DNA of 64,000 bases from Shewanella sp. 1CM18E (GTDB lineage Bacteria > Pseudomonadota > Gammaproteobacteria > Enterobacterales > Shewanellaceae): NCBI RefSeq assembly GCF_023161665.1, contig NZ_JALNTW010000003.1:186001-250000 (forward strand), read 5' to 3'. A program made the translations under genes and the position numbers. Below the pieces are notes generated by a model that did no database searches, had not been told where the DNA came from, and was given only the letters and a program-made list of their open reading frames with translations. Shown piece by piece: positions 46,481 through 55,991 of this stretch (positions within the stretch are counted from its first letter, which is position 1; the number at the start of each line of letters is the position of its first letter).

Positions 46481-47050
46481 CTAGCTAGTTGGATCTGAAT
46501 CTACCACGACGCTGCCATTGTTGGAGTCGTAAGTGATTGATAAATTCATATTATCTGAGTATTGATAGACACACACTGCGGGGATATTACGGTCATAATT
46601 TGCTTTGTAGTCGGTCTCATCTGCTTTAGCTGCATCGGAAACTGTTGGCTCATCGTTTTGGAGCACTATTTTCCATACTGAAATACAATCATCAACATTA
46701 TCAAGCTGAGGTGAGGCTTCATTATCGGTAAAGTAATGCTGCGCAGGCCAGCCATTAGCATTAAAATCAACATGAGCATCATCTGACTCACCATATACTG
46801 GTAGGTTTTCAGCAGGGCCACTGCCCACTTTTACCGCCCATACCGAGCGCGCTAAATTGATACCTGACTTAAATGCACCGCCAGTATTTTTGACTTGTGC
46901 CACTTGCGCATCTTCAGATAGGTTTAAAAACTTCGGTGCAGCGATTACAGCTAAAATCCCCAATACAATAATGACAACAACCAGCTCTATCAGGGTAAAA
47001 CCTGCTTGAGCTTGGCTGTGTTTTGGAGAAAATCGCGCGGTAAATGGCAT
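46481..47050 (-). CDS. Type IV pilin-like protein, tandem paralogue
   Basis: The product is about 189 aa from ATG 47050; a 48-base longer frame exists. The leader QAQAGFTLIELVVVIIVLGILAVIAAPKFLNLSEDAQ has the prepilin cleavage motif. The C-terminal cysteines lie in DCISV and CVYQY. It resembles the previous pilin along its whole length, and the pair (86-base gap) probably arose by duplication. Confidence 0.8.
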   Translation of the reverse strand: MPFTARFSPKHSQAQAGFTLIELVVVIIVLGILAVIAAPKFLNLSEDAQVAQVKNTGGAFKSGINLARSVWAVKVGSGPAENLPVYGESDDAHVDFNANGWPAQHYFTDNEASPQLDNVDDCISVWKIVLQNDEPTVSDAAKADETDYKANYDRNIPAVCVYQYSDNMNLSITYDSNNGSVVVDSDPTS

Positions 47051-47346
47051 TGCTAGTTGTCCGAGGCATGTAACGAGCGCACATCTTACCACTGACAATA
47101 TTTAATACAAATGATTGTAGGTTGGTGCGTTTGTAGAAAATGGTGACTAAGTGGATATGTTTGTTGTTAATCGCGGTGCGTTTTTGGCCAGCAAGCTAAT
47201 TATTCAGCCCTTAAATACGTCGAAGTTAAGCAATTGCACGGCCTAGATTGCAAGCGCTGCAGAGACATTTTAAGCTTGTGTCATACACAGTAAGCCAACT
47301 GAATATGGCTTGCCTTTAAATATTTAATACTATGTTGAGAACACAG

Positions 47347-48012
47347 ATGACAGCTACAACTTGGGCAGACTTTATTGCAGAGCAACAGCAGCAGGACTAC
47401 TTTAGTACTCTGCAGCAATTTGTCAGTGCCGAGCGCACCGCAGGTAAAGTTATTTTCCCGCCAGTAAATGAAGTGTTTGCCGCTTTTGATGCCACACCAC
47501 TTGATAAAGTTAGAGTCGTGTTGATTGGTCAAGACCCTTATCACGGGCCTAACCAAGCCCATGGTTTATGTTTCTCGGTTAAAAAAGGCGTAAAAACGCC
47601 GCCATCTCTAGTGAATATGTACAAAGAGCTCGCCAGTGATATTGAAGGCTTTACGATTCCAGAACATGGCAACTTAAGCAGTTGGGCCGAGCAAGGCATT
47701 TTGATGCTTAATACAGTGTTAACGGTTGAGCAGGGTAAGGCGCATTCTCACGCTAAGTCCGGTTGGGAGACATTTACCGCCAATGCCTTAGAGTTACTCA
47801 ATCAGCAGACACAACCGATTATCTTTGTGCTTTGGGGCGCCCATGCGATTAAAAAGGGCAAGGGGATAAAGGCGCAGCAGCATGAAGTGATATCAGGGCC
47901 ACATCCATCGCCATTATCGGCTTATCGCGGCTTTTTTGGTTGTAAGCATTTCTCTCATATTAATCAGTTACTACAAGCGCGTGGCGAAGCGCCAATCAAC
48001 TGGCAGGTTTAA
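47347..48012 (+). CDS. ung: Uracil-DNA glycosylase
   Basis: The product is about 221 aa (ATG 47347; 47332 is an alternative). Signature motifs: [18 protein letters not shown] (catalytic aspartate) and [19 protein letters not shown] (catalytic histidine). It removes uracil from DNA for base-excision repair. Confidence 0.92.
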   Translation: MTATTWADFIAEQQQQDYFSTLQQFVSAERTAGKVIFPPVNEVFAAFDATPLDKVRVVLIGQDPYHGPNQAHGLCFSVKKGVKTPPSLVNMYKELASDIEGFTIPEHGNLSSWAEQGILMLNTVLTVEQGKAHSHAKSGWETFTANALELLNQQTQPIIFVLWGAHAIKKGKGIKAQQHEVISGPHPSPLSAYRGFFGCKHFSHINQLLQARGEAPINWQV

Positions 48013-48036
48013 TCATTAACAGCCAAGTGAGCTTTG

Positions 48037-48648
48037 TTAATCTGTAAATTTAAACACAGTGCTAGGCGTAATAATCATAGGTAAGGGCACATCCCAATAC
48101 TCACAGGATAAGCTTGCTACTTGCTGGCAGTCATGGCTAAAACCGATTGGATAAGGCTTACCTGATTGCTGCCAATTAGCGAGAGTGCGGTCGTAGTAGC
48201 CGCCGCCCATACCCATGCGATTGCCTTGTTTATCAAATGCCACTAACGGGGTAATGACTACATCAAGCTCATGGGTAAGTAGCATTTGCGTGATATCGAG
48301 TTTAGGTTCCCAAATCTTAAGCGAGTTTTGCACTAACTTAGTGTTTGCTGTGTAGCGTAAAAATACTAAATTGCCGGCGCTAAACGGATGTAACCTTGGC
48401 AGGTAAACCTCAATGTTTTGTTGCCAAAGCGCTTCAATTAACGGCTTAGTATCTAGCTCGCCATCGTTAGTTAAATACAGAGCAATGCGGCGAACATTGA
48501 GCCCAGATAAAGCTGATATAGCCAACTCGGCTGCAGCGCTAGCGTATAGAGTTTGTTGCTTAGTGCTTAGGCTACGACGAGCTTGACGAATACTGCTGCG
48601 CACCAGGGCACGGCTGTCTAGGCTTAGATTTGAACTGCTTGCTTGCAT
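48037..48648 (-). CDS. fthC: 5-formyltetrahydrofolate cyclo-ligase (YgfA)
   Basis: The 203-aa enzyme makes 5,10-methenyl-THF from 5-formyl-THF using ATP. Visible motifs: RSSIRQARRSLSTKQ at the N-terminus, then DVVITPLVAFDKQGNRMGMGGGYYDRTL. In enterics this gene follows the 6S RNA gene directly, as part of the ssrS-ygfA unit. Here they are 7.3 kb apart, separated by the three-gene cassette and the repeat array. Confidence 0.9.
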   Translation of the reverse strand: MQASSSNLSLDSRALVRSSIRQARRSLSTKQQTLYASAAAELAISALSGLNVRRIALYLTNDGELDTKPLIEALWQQNIEVYLPRLHPFSAGNLVFLRYTANTKLVQNSLKIWEPKLDITQMLLTHELDVVITPLVAFDKQGNRMGMGGGYYDRTLANWQQSGKPYPIGFSHDCQQVASLSCEYWDVPLPMIITPSTVFKFTD

Positions 48649-48704
48649 TGACTAGGCTCCTTTAATCACGAGTCAGTCTAACTTTCAGCAAAAGCAAAAT
48701 CTAG

Positions 48705-48740
48705 AAAAAACGCCGCTTGCTTAAGGTAAGCAAACGGCGT
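48705..48740 (-). terminator. Terminator of the three-gene cassette
   Basis: ACGCCGTTTGCTTA / TAAGCAAGCGGCGT with one mismatch is followed by T6 on the minus strand. It gives the 48.7-54.6 kb cassette its own end upstream of fthC. Confidence 0.85.
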
Positions 48741-48771
48741 AATGGGGTTAAGCCTGTCTAAGCGCTACTGT

Positions 48772-50664
48772 TTAGCGCTCCATATTCATCGACTTAAGTA
48801 AAACAGGGCTGTTGTAGTCCGCAACAGCAGTTTTAGCATTAAGCCAAAAGCGGCGGCGAGTTAAGAAATAACTAAACAGCACAGCCAGCAAACCAATCTC
48901 AATAAAGTTGTATTGAATATACATTAGTGCTGAGCCGACAATTTGGGCTAACCCTCTAAAGTAGTTTTCATCTGCAGGTACCGTTCCTAGCGCACCATTA
49001 AGCATGGCAAATACAAACTGAATACCCAGATATAGTGCTGCTGCAGCAATTAAACCAACAATCTTTAAGTACCATTTCTTTGGCCAACTGATGCCTAAAA
49101 CCAGTAGATATAAGCCAACAAAAATTGCACCGCCAGCTAAGCCCTCAGCAAAATCTGGCCCTAAATACATCGCAGATAGCGTATTGTAATATAGGCTTAA
49201 GCAAACATGGGGCAGTAGCAAAGTGATGCCTAATGCGAGTGCATAGATTTTAGCTTTACCGATATTTTTCCAATAGCAACGTTTAACCAGCTGGTAACTA
49301 GCAAAAAATAGACCTATCGCCATGGCATAATTAGCTAAAGGGTGAATGCCAAATAGGGCAAAATCAGCACTTAACACAGCAATAACCCATTCAGGATATT
49401 GCATGATTCCCATTCTACCTGGTGCTTCGCTAGCAAAGTCAGGGAAGAACAGTGCAATCAATATTGCTAAGGTGAAGAATAGATAGCCGTACTTGGCTAA
49501 CGATGCCATCATCTTAGGGATAATCCCTTTAACGCTTTGCTTTTTAAGTTGGCTAACCAAGCTATCGTAATTAGCTCCAACTGCGTCTTTGATATCCGTT
49601 GAAACCCAGTTTTCTTCAAGTAATGCAATACTGCTCTTGGTTTCTTTTGCCTCAATAATGTCTTTAATTGCAGGTGTCGCTAGTGCTTTTACATCATCAC
49701 TTTTGCTGCCAGCACCAAGGTTTTGTGCCACTTTCCACACTGCAGGATCGTATACCCCGCCCGCATCATGAGTACGGTTTTGTTTACCGGCGAAGCACAT
49801 TTTTGTGTCAACTTTATCTATGCTTGCGGTAAATTGCAGGGTCGGTAGTACAGCGGTAAAGCCATACACAAAGGTGCAGCCATCAAGATCGCCTTCGACA
49901 TCAATTTCGTTGATATCGTTAAAGCAATGCACGATGTTTAGACCTGTACGTTTAACGAAATCGCCAGTCCATTCATGATAATCATTACTGGTATAGTACC
50001 ACTTCGTGCTGCGCTTAGCTTCGCCATCAATGGTGTAGCTATAGTATAAAGTGCCGCTACCAGAACATGTGCCGCAAGTGACGTCACCGCTACCGGAGCA
50101 CGTAGTGCAGGTGTGACTACCACTGCCCCAACAGCTTGAGCATGATTCAGTTGTGTAAACGGTACGCTCGCTGTAGCTGTCGTACTTACTGACACTGATA
50201 CGGCCTCTGCCACCACAAGAATGGCAGTTTGTTTTACCGCTGCCACCACAGCCCCTGCATCTTACACAGCCAGTTCCGCGACAGTTACTACAAGTGTCTC
50301 CACCTATGTAGGCGCTCGGGGCTGAGTTTAAGCTAGTATTTTTGATCAAGAAGTTCTTGGAAACATCAGGTCCAAGAATTTTTAAAAAACGTTCGTTAAA
50401 CAGCGGGTCTCGGCCGCTAACAAATTCTTCTGCGGCTTTATGTGCATCAGCGCTCGCTTCAGATGACGTGCCGCAGTAAGTCCCCGATGGGCGTTTACCA
50501 CCGTGTGAATGACGGCTTACGCCAATTTCGACTCGCCAACCAAAATTAAACTTTAGTTGTGCATCTTTAGCCTGCTCATCGCTTAGGACTACTGGCACAT
50601 CAACGCCAGTAATTTCTTCGCCATTGCTTCTAATGTAATCTTGAAACTGTTGCAATTTGCTCAT
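48772..50664 (-). CDS. Membrane protein with DnaJ-type CxxCxGxG zinc-finger repeats
   Basis: The 630-aa protein has an N-terminal cytoplasmic region containing six CxxCxGxG-type repeats (CSNCRGTG, CVRC-RGCGGSG, CHSCGGRG, CSSCWGSG, CTTCSGSG, CGTCSGSG; residues about 125-205), as in DnaJ zinc-finger domains but with no J domain. A globular stretch follows, then about six transmembrane helices (residues about 395-610). It looks like a membrane-bound protein-binding scaffold, which is inference. No recognisable enzyme. It ends the cassette, starting 25 bases after the PEGA protein gene, with AGGAAG before ATG 50664. Confidence 0.75.
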   Translation of the reverse strand: MSKLQQFQDYIRSNGEEITGVDVPVVLSDEQAKDAQLKFNFGWRVEIGVSRHSHGGKRPSGTYCGTSSEASADAHKAAEEFVSGRDPLFNERFLKILGPDVSKNFLIKNTSLNSAPSAYIGGDTCSNCRGTGCVRCRGCGGSGKTNCHSCGGRGRISVSKYDSYSERTVYTTESCSSCWGSGSHTCTTCSGSGDVTCGTCSGSGTLYYSYTIDGEAKRSTKWYYTSNDYHEWTGDFVKRTGLNIVHCFNDINEIDVEGDLDGCTFVYGFTAVLPTLQFTASIDKVDTKMCFAGKQNRTHDAGGVYDPAVWKVAQNLGAGSKSDDVKALATPAIKDIIEAKETKSSIALLEENWVSTDIKDAVGANYDSLVSQLKKQSVKGIIPKMMASLAKYGYLFFTLAILIALFFPDFASEAPGRMGIMQYPEWVIAVLSADFALFGIHPLANYAMAIGLFFASYQLVKRCYWKNIGKAKIYALALGITLLLPHVCLSLYYNTLSAMYLGPDFAEGLAGGAIFVGLYLLVLGISWPKKWYLKIVGLIAAAALYLGIQFVFAMLNGALGTVPADENYFRGLAQIVGSALMYIQYNFIEIGLLAVLFSYFLTRRRFWLNAKTAVADYNSPVLLKSMNMER

Positions 50665-50689
50665 GTGATACTTCCTATAAAATCACAGG

Positions 50690-53152
50690 TTAAAGTTTGA
50701 TCGTAAATTGGGTTTGATCTGCTTTTAGATATACCCATTGACGTACAGGCTGGTGGCCAGGCGCGCTAACTTTAATGTCATATCCGCCTGGTGGAAGCAG
50801 CATGCCGGCTTGATATTTCGGTTTAATATTCATAACCGAAATTCTGGCATTGTCGACATTGGTATTTACCGTTAATGGCAGTTTTAAAGTGGGTTTAGCA
50901 GCAGTACTTTTTGCACTAGCAACCTCATCATGTTCTGGTAAAACCGCTAGATCAAAACGGTCTAATGGTTCGCTAATCGCATGGAAACCTTGGGTCATGT
51001 TAAGCGCGTTATCTATTGATGTACCAATAGGTTGTACTAAGGGCTGAGTAACCAGCAGCCATTTAAGCGCGTAGGAAACGCTGGCAGAATCGTTCTTTTC
51101 CATTTGCTCGAAAAAGTAATTCATTGCCGAGTCTTCCATGGTGTATTTATTGCCACCAATAGATAAAGGCACCACAAAAATAGCCGCTAGCAAAGTCGCA
51201 GTGATAGCCGGTTTTAGATAAGGTTTACTCGCTTTGTCCTCTTTTGGCTTTGCCTGTTTCGCTTGTACTAACTCTACTAACTTCATAGGTAGTTTCAGTA
51301 CAGTAAGCAGCACTAGGGCTAAACTTATCGACATTGAAATTGGTGGAATAATGGTTGCGCGAAGCGCCGACTTACCCGTGGCTTCAAATTTACCGCCATT
51401 TGCAAACTCAGCTTGTTGCGCCTCTAATACATTGATGTATTCAGTGGTTTTACGCTGAATATTAGGTTCAATGATTTGCTGCTTAAACTGACGATTATTC
51501 CAGTCTGCTAAGGTTGGGTTGACGTATAGGTCGCCCATGCGTTTTGCTATGCGCTGCTGAATTTCGTGATGACGCTGGAACTGCTGCCAACTTAGGTTTG
51601 GTGGCATATCAGTATTTTTAGCGCGCATGTTTTTGCGCCATTCAATATCCGCTTGCTGGCGTACCTTGCTGGCTACAGCTTTATCAAAGGTTAAACGGTC
51701 GGTAATAGACCAAGCAGTAGGTAAGCTTAGGCCTTTTTGCTTTAGCTTCTTGTTTACTTTAATGCTGGTTAGCTCATGTACTCTAAAAGTGTGCAATGAG
51801 GTAATACCTAGTGGATAACCGCCAGACTCTTTAATAAAGTTAGGCTCCATTTTTACCATCAATACGTTTTTATAGTGATTCACGTCATTGGTATAAACCA
51901 TGCGGTGATCTTTTAAGCCAGCATCGCCGCCGGTTGCTGCGTCAACAGCTTGCATTGCGGTGAACAAGCCAAAGGTCATTACACCTGCAATAATAGAGTT
52001 GCCGACATTTTCTGAGGTGGAGATCTCCTCGCGAATAAGCCAGTCGTCAGCAGGAATATAGGGAATACTTAGCTTTTTGATCTCGCGGTCATAGTTTTCT
52101 TGTAAGCGCTCGTAGCAGCTATTACGGCTGTTGCCTTTTCGCTCCTTACATTGGTTACGACGTTCGAAATAGTCATAAATTTTAGGAGCAATTTTTTGTG
52201 CACGTGATTCAACCCTTGCCTCATAGGCTGTTACGCCTTTTTGATATTTTTCCCAACCTTGTTTTACTTGGTTTTGGGTATCTAACCAATACTCGTCTGA
52301 ACGTTCAGGCGAGCTGGCAATTGCTCGGTTATATTTAGCTGAACCATCGGCATACTCTTGATATTTGCCGCGCAGCGTTTGGCGAAACTCGTCGTAATCT
52401 TGATAATGAGTATCAAAATTCGACATGGCTCTGTCACGGACAAACTTTTCCATGATCATGCGTTTTTTCTGCGATAGATCATCGACGAGTTTATCGTCGG
52501 CATACACCAAACCACCAAACACAGATAAAAAGGCTTTTTCGGTGCTGCTGTGTGCAGTATCTGGGTCGTAATTGATGCCTTCAAACTGAATCGACTTTTC
52601 AATTAAAGCACTGCGTAACACCTGTGAAATATAAGCTTGTTGGCGCTCAGCAGGTGTTGATGCATCAATAATAAATTTATCCACTAACCACTTTTGGCCA
52701 AAAAATACAGTCGGCCACACAAGTACGGCGATTAAGCTGAAATAGCCTAAAGCCGCGCCAACTCGTGCAACACGCTTGCCTGTTAGTAACATATCAGCCA
52801 GTAGCAAGGTGACACCAATACCACTAATGGTTCGGCCAAATAGCTCGACTGCACGTAAGTCATCATGGCTTGAGTTACGCCCGCCTGCGACATCAGTTAA
52901 TGCAGCGTTGAATACCGCTTCAGGGAATAGGTACACCACTGAGCAGACGAACATCGTCATCAACCACCAAAATGGTTTACCGGTAATGGCGATCTCCTGT
53001 TCGACTTTTTGCTGCTTTTGTTGCTTAGCAGCCGTAGATTGCTGCTTTTTTTGCACCTTTTGCAGCTGTTTTTCTGCTTCTGCCATTTTAGTTTGCGTTG
53101 GCGCGGCCTTGAGCAAACCTGTGGCAAATGGGCTGTGTTTTTTATCAGTCAT
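50690..53152 (-). CDS. Large membrane protein with C-terminal PEGA domain
   Basis: The 820-aa protein has two or three transmembrane segments near residues 55-170 (WWLMTMFVCSVVYLFPEAVF, TLLLADMLLTG, YFSLIAVLVWPTVFFG), a long Arg/Glu/Gln-rich soluble region (about 190-560), further hydrophobic segments near 620-680 and a C-terminal PEGA domain (NARISVMNIKPKYQAGMLLPPGGYDIKVSAPGHQPVRQWVYL). PEGA domains mediate surface-layer or cell-wall-related binding. No enzymatic motif is visible. Its ATG overlaps the end of the upstream lipoprotein gene by eight bases. Confidence 0.72.
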   Translation of the reverse strand: MTDKKHSPFATGLLKAAPTQTKMAEAEKQLQKVQKKQQSTAAKQQKQQKVEQEIAITGKPFWWLMTMFVCSVVYLFPEAVFNAALTDVAGGRNSSHDDLRAVELFGRTISGIGVTLLLADMLLTGKRVARVGAALGYFSLIAVLVWPTVFFGQKWLVDKFIIDASTPAERQQAYISQVLRSALIEKSIQFEGINYDPDTAHSSTEKAFLSVFGGLVYADDKLVDDLSQKKRMIMEKFVRDRAMSNFDTHYQDYDEFRQTLRGKYQEYADGSAKYNRAIASSPERSDEYWLDTQNQVKQGWEKYQKGVTAYEARVESRAQKIAPKIYDYFERRNQCKERKGNSRNSCYERLQENYDREIKKLSIPYIPADDWLIREEISTSENVGNSIIAGVMTFGLFTAMQAVDAATGGDAGLKDHRMVYTNDVNHYKNVLMVKMEPNFIKESGGYPLGITSLHTFRVHELTSIKVNKKLKQKGLSLPTAWSITDRLTFDKAVASKVRQQADIEWRKNMRAKNTDMPPNLSWQQFQRHHEIQQRIAKRMGDLYVNPTLADWNNRQFKQQIIEPNIQRKTTEYINVLEAQQAEFANGGKFEATGKSALRATIIPPISMSISLALVLLTVLKLPMKLVELVQAKQAKPKEDKASKPYLKPAITATLLAAIFVVPLSIGGNKYTMEDSAMNYFFEQMEKNDSASVSYALKWLLVTQPLVQPIGTSIDNALNMTQGFHAISEPLDRFDLAVLPEHDEVASAKSTAAKPTLKLPLTVNTNVDNARISVMNIKPKYQAGMLLPPGGYDIKVSAPGHQPVRQWVYLKADQTQFTIKL

Positions 53153-54605
53153 TGTTACTACTTGGTAGGGTTAAAATAATGGTTTTGCTATTTGTGGTTT
53201 CGATTTCTTCATCAACAATGGTTGGAAAACCATGGGGATTAGTGGTGTTAGTCTTATGGCTTACTTTTTTAGGCTTAGCTTTGGCACTAGCAATCGCTTT
53301 TAGACCCGAATTTAACGAGATGTAATAGCCCTCTTGCTGGTAACCTAGCATTTCATTAAAGCGATCAAAGTCAGTGTCGCTAGGTAGCGAAGCTATATAT
53401 CTGCCAGAAGCTGTAAGTGGTTGATAGCGCTTTTTAGGCACCGCAGCATTAAATAGTTTTTGGCAGATCTTATAAGGAGTCGTGTCAACGATAACGCCAT
53501 CAGGTAGCTTAGGCTTAGATAAACGTTTTAACTGAGACTGATGATAATCGGTGCCGTTAATCGTATAGGTATAGACTTTCATGCCGTAACGATGAGCGCT
53601 GTTCAACACGCTAGTATTTTGCATAAAGCTGCGAATATCTAAGTGTAAACCAGAGTTACTACCCAGCTTGTGATTAAGCTTTTTAATGCCAGATAGCGAG
53701 GCGTAATTTTTATAACGAGAGCGATAGCGCTTGGTACCATACTTTCCGGCAAACTCGATATTGTTTTGGTTATCTAAGTAATAGTCATCGTTCTGCGCGC
53801 CGCGGCGTAGATCTGCAGTGACTTTATCGACACTGGTTGGGTGAGCGCCTTGGACAAAGCCTAGGTATACACGTGGATTAATTCCGCGCAGCTTCTCAAG
53901 CATTTCAAGATCTGATGCCGAATAATAAAAGCCACCCTGACCAATCGTTTGGCGTAGCATATTGTCGAGCTCAGTTAACTCATGACCATTGGCTTCAGAC
54001 TTAATCTCAACGTTAAGCAGTTGATCATAAGAGCGGTAAGCTGCAAAGGTTGTGAATGCCTCATATGCCGTAATTGGCCGCATATCCAGCAAGTCATTTG
54101 AGCCTTTTTGGCGCAGCTTTAAATTGGCATATTGCTGGCGGTTCATACGCTCCAGTTTGTAGCGCTCGCCGGTGTAATAAACGGTAGCTCGACCGGTTTG
54201 GCTGTCATGGTGATTCACCCACGTGCCATCTTTTAATTGCATAACATCAATTTCGACACTGTTGTAGTTATCAAACAGTGCTGAGGCAATAGCAAGGTCG
54301 CTACTTTCAGGTAAGCGAAAGTCGCCGCGGTGGGCAGAAATATCCAGCGGACACTGGGCAATCGATACCATCTTGATATGACCATTATCGCTTAGATAGA
54401 GGTTGCGATCGCCCAAGGTCAGCTGAATATCAACCATATCTTCGCCGTCAACTTTTACATCAAAAGGTAGGTGACTTAATTGAGCTGGAATGACCTTCGC
54501 AGGAGCAGGTGGTGTATCAGGAGTTGATTTACAACCAGAAAGAGCGAAGAGTGAAATAAGCAATACCGCGTAGTAACGGCGAGGGTTTTTTATGTAACTT
54601 GCCAT
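53145..54605 (-). CDS. Lipoprotein with glycerophosphodiester phosphodiesterase-like domain
   Basis: The 486-aa protein has a lipobox (LLISLFALSGCKS, Cys25). The GDPD motifs are present: AHRGD (catalytic His/Arg), PESSD, SVEIDVMQLKDGTWVNHHDS (Glu/Asp and second His) and LNVEIKSE. This fits a lipid-headgroup diesterase anchored in the envelope, though the metal ligands PEN..EID are modified. The C-terminal region (about 400-486) is not recognised. It is the first gene of a three-gene operon; the start has AGGGA upstream. Confidence 0.75.
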   Translation of the reverse strand: MASYIKNPRRYYAVLLISLFALSGCKSTPDTPPAPAKVIPAQLSHLPFDVKVDGEDMVDIQLTLGDRNLYLSDNGHIKMVSIAQCPLDISAHRGDFRLPESSDLAIASALFDNYNSVEIDVMQLKDGTWVNHHDSQTGRATVYYTGERYKLERMNRQQYANLKLRQKGSNDLLDMRPITAYEAFTTFAAYRSYDQLLNVEIKSEANGHELTELDNMLRQTIGQGGFYYSASDLEMLEKLRGINPRVYLGFVQGAHPTSVDKVTADLRRGAQNDDYYLDNQNNIEFAGKYGTKRYRSRYKNYASLSGIKKLNHKLGSNSGLHLDIRSFMQNTSVLNSAHRYGMKVYTYTINGTDYHQSQLKRLSKPKLPDGVIVDTTPYKICQKLFNAAVPKKRYQPLTASGRYIASLPSDTDFDRFNEMLGYQQEGYYISLNSGLKAIASAKAKPKKVSHKTNTTNPHGFPTIVDEEIETTNSKTIILTLPSSNND

Positions 54606-55056
54606 AATCCCTAAATTACAAGTTATTAATTATGCACGCTTTATACTCGAAATGAAGATCTAACACAATGTTGGTTATAAAGGCTGCATTGTGCAAGTTG
54701 TTGATATTAATATATTTGATCTATTTTTGAGCTATGCGCTTTTTACATAATGTGACATATGAATACTAGGTATCTGTCAAAATTGCTCGATTTGTCAGTA
54801 TATTGGCTAAAAGAAATGACTTTTTACTGCAGGCATTCGCTATTAACTGCCAGTTAGTTAATAGCGACAAATTAGCTTCCATAAGATGAATTACTTGAAA
54901 ATGAGTTAGGCAAATTGGATTTTATGTCCATCCATTAGCGCCATTGTAAACTCGAACTCAGTAAAGTGATAATCACTACAGGTGAATACATTTTTTGAGG
55001 GCATTTGAATAAATGCGATCAGCATTTTGGATTCAATTGTTTCGGTGGTGCTTGCA
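54606..55056. other. AT-rich divergent spacer upstream of the cassette
   Basis: No credible gene is seen in this stretch. It contains a perfect 11-bp inverted repeat CGCTATTAACT (54838-54848) / AGTTAATAGCG (54856-54866) with a 7-base loop. The promoter of the cassette should lie in its left half. It is visibly richer in A and T than neighbouring coding DNA. Confidence 0.45.
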
Positions 55057-55392
55057 ATGGGAAAAGTACTAATAAACTTGCTTGTTTATAGCGTGAGCTT
55101 CAACTTATTTGCGATCCCCTATGATGTAAGCCAAGGATATGATTGTAATAAGTTAAACGACGATCTTGCGAACCGTATTGCAATCACACCTGAGAGAAAA
55201 ATTAGAGCGAGTTTGAATAATTGGCAGGAGCATAAAGGTGAAATACCTGAGCTGAAAATATCGTTGGTCAACCTTGTTTATTTTTTATGTAAAGAAGATA
55301 GAAATACCAGCCGTCAGGTTCAAGACATAGTGTTTGATATTTTGACAAAAGCACAATGGAGTGGCCGATTTAACTCTGCCTCATGTCATTAA
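55057..55392 (+). CDS. Hypothetical small secreted-type protein
   Basis: The product is 111 aa from ATG 55057; a TTG at 55027 would add ten residues. It begins with a hydrophobic stretch (GKVLINLLVYSVSFNLFAIP) resembling a signal peptide and has three cysteines (YDC, FLC, ASCH). No family is recognised. It is an orphan in AT-rich DNA with no clear ribosome-binding site, so it may be a non-functional frame. Confidence 0.4.
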   Translation: MGKVLINLLVYSVSFNLFAIPYDVSQGYDCNKLNDDLANRIAITPERKIRASLNNWQEHKGEIPELKISLVNLVYFLCKEDRNTSRQVQDIVFDILTKAQWSGRFNSASCH

Positions 55393-55479
55393 GGCAAATG
55401 TTTGATGAGGTTAATCTATTAGAGTTAGTGTCTGTTGGACGAAAAGCTTCTCATTAAGACTCTGATGGGCGGAAACGTA

Positions 55480-55979
55480 ACGCAAACCAAAAAAGCCACT
55501 TTGGTTGAGATGGCTTAATGTAACTTTTACTTATAAAGAATAATTGCTCCCCCGCACTCTCGTCATTAAGAGTTTTTACAGGGAGTCCGACAGGTCGGTA
55601 TAACCAATGCGCAGATACAAAAAAGCCACTCTGTCATCGACAAAGTGGCTTAATGTAAGAATTAGATGTCCCCCCGCGCTCTCTTCATTAAGAGTTTTCA
55701 TAGAAAGTCCGACGGGTCGGTATCACCAAATACACAAATAAAAAAACCACTGTTATTGCTAACGATGGTTTTGTAATTAGTTAGATGTTGCCCTCAATCT
55801 TTTGACTGAGAATCCGACGGGTCGGTATCACCAATGCGTAGATACAAAAAAGCCACTCTGTCATCAACAAAGTGGCTTAATAAATAGATGTTCCGCGCAA
55901 TCTTTTCATAGAAAGTCCGACAGGTCGGTATAACCAATGCGCAGATACAAAAAAGCCACTTCAATCTGAAGTGGCTTAT
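55480..55979 (-). repeat. Tandem array of five terminator-like hairpin units downstream of 6S RNA
   Basis: In minus-strand order after the 6S 3' end, hairpins of type AAGCCAC.. GTGGCTTTTTTG occur at 55949-55979, 55846-55878, 55742-55773 (AACCA-type variant), 55620-55653 and 55491-55517. Each hairpin but the last is followed by a palindrome (A)CCGACYGTCGG-type element (plus-strand copies begin at 55586, 55708, 55813 and 55916, periods 122, 105, 103) and a G-rich plus ACATCTA segment. The units are about 100-120 bases long. The sequence CGGGGAACATCTA at the 6S 3' end recurs at the unit boundaries, suggesting duplication of the ssrS 3' flank. Confidence 0.85.
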
Positions 55980-55991
55980 TGTAATTAGATG

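Noticed and set aside
55480..55979. Possible CRISPR array
   Set aside because: Repeat periods (122, 105, 103) are too long and irregular, the interspersed segments are not unique spacers, and no cas genes are near.
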